DNA from: Neobacillus nitrireducens
GTDB lineage: Bacteria > Bacillota > Bacilli > Bacillales > Cytobacillaceae
Reading direction: 5' to 3'
Length of the DNA: 64,000 nucleotides
Assembly: GCF_030915405.1 (NCBI RefSeq)
Contig: NZ_CP133262.1
Coordinates: forward strand, 4,170,501 to 4,234,500
The notes beneath the pieces were generated by a model. That model was given only the letters and a program-made list of their open reading frames with translations, was not told where the DNA came from and did not search any database. Each line of letters opens with the position of its first letter. Positions within the stretch are counted from its first letter, which is position 1. A program made the translations under genes and the position numbers. Positions 60,897 to 64,000 of the stretch are shown one piece after another.

Positions 60897-62074
60897 ATGA
60901 TTGTTAATAAGTCCTATAAGTTTCGTATCTTTCCAAATAAAAAACAAATTGAACTCACCAATAAAACGATTGGTTGTGTGAGATTCACATTCAATTTCTT
61001 TCTAAGTAAGCAGAAAAACAAGGACGCTTATTGGTATATCGTTGAAGAAATGGTGCAAAACGGTCAACTCCCCGCGAACAATTGGAAAGGAAAATGCTTG
61101 AACAAATATGAAACCGTAAAAGCAATTCCAGAATTAAAGAAACAATATTCCTTTTTGAAAGAAGTGGATAGTATTGCTTTGCAGAAATCGGTTGAAAACT
61201 TGGCTGATTCTTTCGAACGATACTACAAAAAACAAAATAAGTATCCACGTTTTAAATCCAAGAAGAATCCTGTGCAATCCTTTACACAACAAAGCATACG
61301 AACGGAAATATTGCTATTGAAGGTAACTATATTAAGCTGCCTAAGCTTGGATTAGTTCGTTTTGCAAAAAGTCGTGAAGTCCATGGCAAGATATTGAATG
61401 CTACCATTCGACGCAATCCTTCGGGCAAATACTTTGTTTCGATAGGAACAGAGGTTGAAGTTACCGAATTGCCTAAAACAGAATCGGCTATCGGGATTGA
61501 TGTCGGACTCAAAGATTTCGCTATTCTTTCAGATGGAACGACTTACTCCAATCCAAAGTTTTTCCGCACCTTAGAAGAAAAGTTAGCTAAACTACAACGA
61601 ATCATGAGCAGACGAACCGTTGGCGGTACTAACTGGTATAAAGCCAAACGGAAAGTTGCCTGCATTCATGAGAAAATTACAAATGCAAGAAATGATTACT
61701 TGCACAAAATCTCCACTTTTATTGTCAAAAACCACGACGTTATCGGAATGGAAGATTTGTCAGTATCAAATATGTTAAAAAATCACAACCTTGCCAAAGC
61801 CATTAGTGAAGTATCATGGTCTGAGTTCAAAACCATAATTGAATACAAGGCAAAATGGTATGGAAAACAAGTTGTGACAGTTGCGAAAAATTTTCCATCT
61901 AGCCAGCTTTGCTCATGTTGTGGCTACCAAAACAAAGACGTTAAAAATCTTGGCTTGCGTGAATGGGAATGTCCAAAATGCCATACCCATCACCAAAGGG
62001 ATATTAACGCGGGAAAAAATCTTAAAAATGAAGCGTTAAGACTTCTAACCGTCGGTGCGACGGGGATCGCCTAA
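60897..62074 (+). pseudogene. tnpB: TnpB RNA-guided nuclease gene with frameshift
   Basis: The first frame from ATG 60897 (AAGGGGA upstream) has the TnpB N-terminus 'KSYKFRIFPNKKQIELTNKT' and ends at 61355. The remainder is in another frame to 62074. It holds the RuvC aspartate in '[15 protein letters not shown]', the glutamate in '[13 protein letters not shown]', the zinc finger '[10 protein letters not shown]...CPKCHTH' and the last aspartate in '[10 protein letters not shown]'. Joining '...QQSI' to '[18 protein letters not shown]' restores a continuous TnpB of about 390 residues. A one-base loss near 61295-61305 is therefore likely. The catalytic set is otherwise complete, so the decay is recent or the frameshift is a sequencing error. 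Confidence 0.85.
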
Positions 62075-62157
62075 TCAATAACTAGCGGATACGCTGGTGT
62101 TCTTAGGAATCTCCCCCTTCAATCAGACCGTTAGGTCGATAAGGGGTGAGTAGTTCA
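61960..62157 (+). ncRNA. Probable omega-RNA (reRNA) region of the TnpB element
   Basis: In TnpB elements the guide RNA scaffold covers the 3' end of tnpB and the right end. Here this stretch contains paired segments such as CCGTCGG/CGACGG (62049-62063 region), TAGCGGATACGCTGG, GACC-GTTA-GGTC and the terminal CTCCCCCTT/AAGGGGTGAG hairpin. The guide would be read from bases just beyond the right edge. Limits are approximate. Confidence 0.5.
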
Positions 62158-62247
62158 ATTTTAACGAGAAAGAAAAAGTATATTTGCATTTGGAATGATA
62201 AACAATCAATATTAATGAGATAGGTTAAATAGAAGGTAGGGGTTTTT

Positions 62248-63577
62248 TTGTCAGATTTTTCATCACTAGGTATTTCAAGTCCAATCGTGGAAAAACTACG
62301 CGGTCACGGAATTGCTAAGCCAACACCGATTCAACAACAAGCGATTCCGTCAGTGCTGAAGGGTACCGATATAATAGCGCAGGCGCAGACAGGAACGGGA
62401 AAGACGTTTGCATTTATCCTGCCAATTTTAGAAAAAATTAATCTTGAGGCGGAGCAAGTTCAAGCGCTTATCGTGACGCCAACGAGAGAACTAGCATTGC
62501 AAATTACAGAGGAAATTGAAAAATTAATATCAGACATCAACGGTGTAGATGTCCTTGCTGTTTACGGCGGACAAGATGTCGATAAGCAATTGAAAAAATT
62601 AAAAAAGGGTATGCAAATTGTTGTAGGGACTCCCGGCCGACTATTAGATCATATTAGACGAGAAACTATTCGTTTATCAGAAATTTCCTTTCTTGTTTTG
62701 GATGAAGCAGACCAAATGCTTCATATTGGGTTCCTTAATGAAGTGGAGGATATAATTAGAGAAACTCCGGCAAGCAGGCAAACGATGTTGTTTTCAGCCA
62801 CGATGCCGCCTGAAATCCGTCAACTAGCTAAAAAGCATATGCATGATCCTGAGTATATTCAAGTTGAAAAAACACAGGGACCTGCAGAAAGTGCTGAAGC
62901 AAATTGCGATTCATACAACGGATCGTGCAAAACAAGCGACGATTATTCAATTAGTGGAAACGTATCGTCCTTATTTAGCGGTAGTTTTTTGTCGGACAAA
63001 ACGCAGAGTAAGTAAACTTTTTGATGTGCTAAAAGCAAATGGCTTTTCTTGTGATGAATTACATGGTGATTTGTCTCAAGCGAAGAGGGAACGAGTAATG
63101 AAGCGTTTTAGGGATGCCGAAATACAATTGTTAATTGCTACAGATGTAGCGGCAAGAGGACTGGATGTTGAAGGTGTTACCCATGTGTTTAATTTTGATA
63201 TCCCTGAAGATGCTGACAGCTATGTTCATCGAATTGGCCGAACTGGCAGAGCAGGAATGACAGGTCTTGCGATTACCTTTTATTCTTCTGCAGACAGGCC
63301 CATGCTCGAAACGATTGAGCACGAGCTAAGAATCATCATTCCAAAACAAAGTATTGGTAATAAAGAAGAGGATGAAGAGAAAAAAGAACGTTATGTTGGT
63401 CAAAAAGATAACGGTAGTAAGGGAAAGGCTCGGCCAGGTACATCACGAAATCGAAATGAAACTGGAAAAAGGGAAAATAGAACTGGAGGAAGAAGTGAAT
63501 CTGAAAAAAGGTCCCATACAGGTCCATCCGGAAGAACTAGTTCAAGAACAGGTTCGGGAAGAAAAGGTCCAAGATAA
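62248..63577 (+). pseudogene. DEAD-box RNA helicase gene with a single-base frameshift
   Basis: The first frame from TTG 62248 (AAGGTAGGGG upstream) carries the Q motif ('[12 protein letters not shown]'), motif I 'AQTGTGKT', 'PTRELALQ', 'GTPGRLLDH', 'DEADQML' and 'SATMPPEI', and ends at 63015. The second RecA domain is in another frame up to 63577, with '[20 protein letters not shown]', '[14 protein letters not shown]' and '[10 protein letters not shown]', and an Arg/Gly/Ser-rich basic tail. The join is near 62895, where one extra base between the codons for 'AES' and '[10 protein letters not shown]' explains the shift. The whole would be a CshA/DeaD-like helicase of about 442 residues used in RNA unwinding at low temperature or in RNA decay. 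Confidence 0.82.
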
Positions 63578-64000
63578 TATTAAAGGGTTCCGTTTCCTAT
63601 CATAAGACATCAATTTGCACGAGAAAATGCAAACCAAAATGTAATCCTTTTTGCTCTATAAAATGAAGGGCGATTTGTAAAGCTAGAGGGATTAGAAAAA
63701 CATTGAAATAGCAAGGATTTTCACCCTTGGTATTTTGCTGTTCATTGATAATTCTTCGGATTGCGTATTACGAAGAAGTTTCAAACCATTTCCGCCATCT
63801 GGTATCGATTTTTGCGTAGGTATGAGAATTCATAGGCGGAAAATTTCCGTCTAATGTTTAATGAGGAAGCTAAAGAAGTAGATATAAGCGGAGATATTCC
63901 GCTAAACTCCTCTAAATAAGACAAAATCTAAAGATTTGGATCATATAAGCGGAAAAAATCCCCTTATTTTTAAGGAAATATAGGTATTTCCCAAATTAGC
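63578..64000. other. Gene-free right edge with palindromic repeats
   Basis: No reading frame with a ribosome site was found. The right part (63832-63970) holds three copies of a small palindrome described separately. The left part (63578-63830) is AT-rich and featureless by eye. Confidence 0.55.
63832..63970. repeat. Cluster of three short GCGGA palindromes
   Basis: ATAGGCGGAAAATTTCCGTC (63832-63851), ATAAGCGGAGATATTCCGCT (63884-63903) and ATAAGCGGAAAAAATCCCCT (63945-63964) share an ATA(A/G)GCGGA start. The first two close as hairpins with TCCG(C/T) arms, while the third is degenerate. Spacing is 52 and 61 bases. They look like a dispersed intergenic repeat of the genome. Confidence 0.55.

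Larger units (their letters stand above)
60767..62157 (+). mobile_element. IS200/IS605-superfamily element (IS1341-like, tnpB only, frameshifted)
   Basis: The unit contains a left-end hairpin, a broken tnpB gene, and a right-end hairpin (CTCCCCCTT at 62112-62120 with AAGGGGTGAG at 62142-62151). There is no tnpA, so it depended on a transposase elsewhere. The exact right edge near TTCAA (62155-62159) is estimated by comparison with related elements and needs an empty-site comparison. Confidence 0.7.

Overview
The window is from a low-GC, endospore-forming Gram-positive, most likely a Bacillaceae member; Neobacillus or a close relative is an inference. Supporting genes are CotF-like coat proteins in the yra/adhB arrangement, a YjcZ-type mini-protein, a LysM-SleB hydrolase, AbrB, BdbC/BdbD, and AGGAGG-type ribosome sites with frequent GTG/TTG starts. 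No rRNA, tRNA or CRISPR array was seen.

1-20275: a surface-polysaccharide locus, entered part-way through a glycosyltransferase gene. Its most striking part is a contiguous kdsB-kdsA-kdsD-kdsC set (3669-6750), a complete route from ribulose-5-phosphate to CMP-Kdo, a sugar normally tied to Gram-negative envelopes. Two DUF115/MptE-like proteins with a GNGPSLK motif, one directly upstream of kdsB, are the best candidates for CMP-sugar-dependent transferases. Around them lie GT2, GT4 and GT-D glycosyltransferases, two membrane O-acyltransferases, a GINT1-like propeller protein and a polysaccharide deacetylase with a leucine-rich tail. A second tight operon (14780-20275), with its own sigma-A promoter, makes UDP-N-acetylhexosaminuronic acid (TviB- and TviC-like enzymes) and adds three glycosyltransferases. 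No flippase, polymerase or export system is visible, so the locus continues to the left.

20561-26745: a paeninodin-type lasso peptide cluster: cyclase, a 51-residue precursor too short for routine ORF calling, an attenuator hairpin, an HPr-kinase-like peptide kinase, a nucleotidyltransferase and an ABC exporter. The leader-binding protein (B1) and leader peptidase (B2) are absent.

26811-38035: housekeeping and stress genes: DUF421 and VanZ membrane proteins, 6-phosphogluconolactonase, aldo/keto reductase, bdbD-bdbC, yjcZ, an AbrB regulator with an AarF/UbiB kinase, a D-2-hydroxyacid dehydrogenase, a glutaredoxin-thioredoxin reductase fusion with a PerR-like box, dps, and a spore-type cell-wall hydrolase.

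38404-49992: a sigma-54-controlled putrescine catabolic island. It has a permease, glutamate dehydrogenase, two small proteins, a PAS-AAA-Fis activator, an aminobutyraldehyde-type dehydrogenase, putrescine aminotransferase, GABA aminotransferase and succinate-semialdehyde dehydrogenase. Three -24/-12 promoters are visible, and paired TTATGCA repeats lie upstream of two of them. Together they would convert putrescine to GABA to succinate, with glutamate recycled to 2-oxoglutarate.

50177-64000: a frameshifted HAD hydrolase; hom-thrB with an internally deleted thrC remnant between them, overlapping both neighbours; a GGDEF/EAL protein; a yra/adhB-like coat cluster; a LysR regulator; a small hydrolase; a frameshifted IS1341-type TnpB element with end hairpins and a likely omega-RNA region; a frameshifted DEAD-box helicase; and a palindromic repeat cluster at the right edge. 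Three single-base frameshifts within 13 kb could reflect gene decay or sequencing error.
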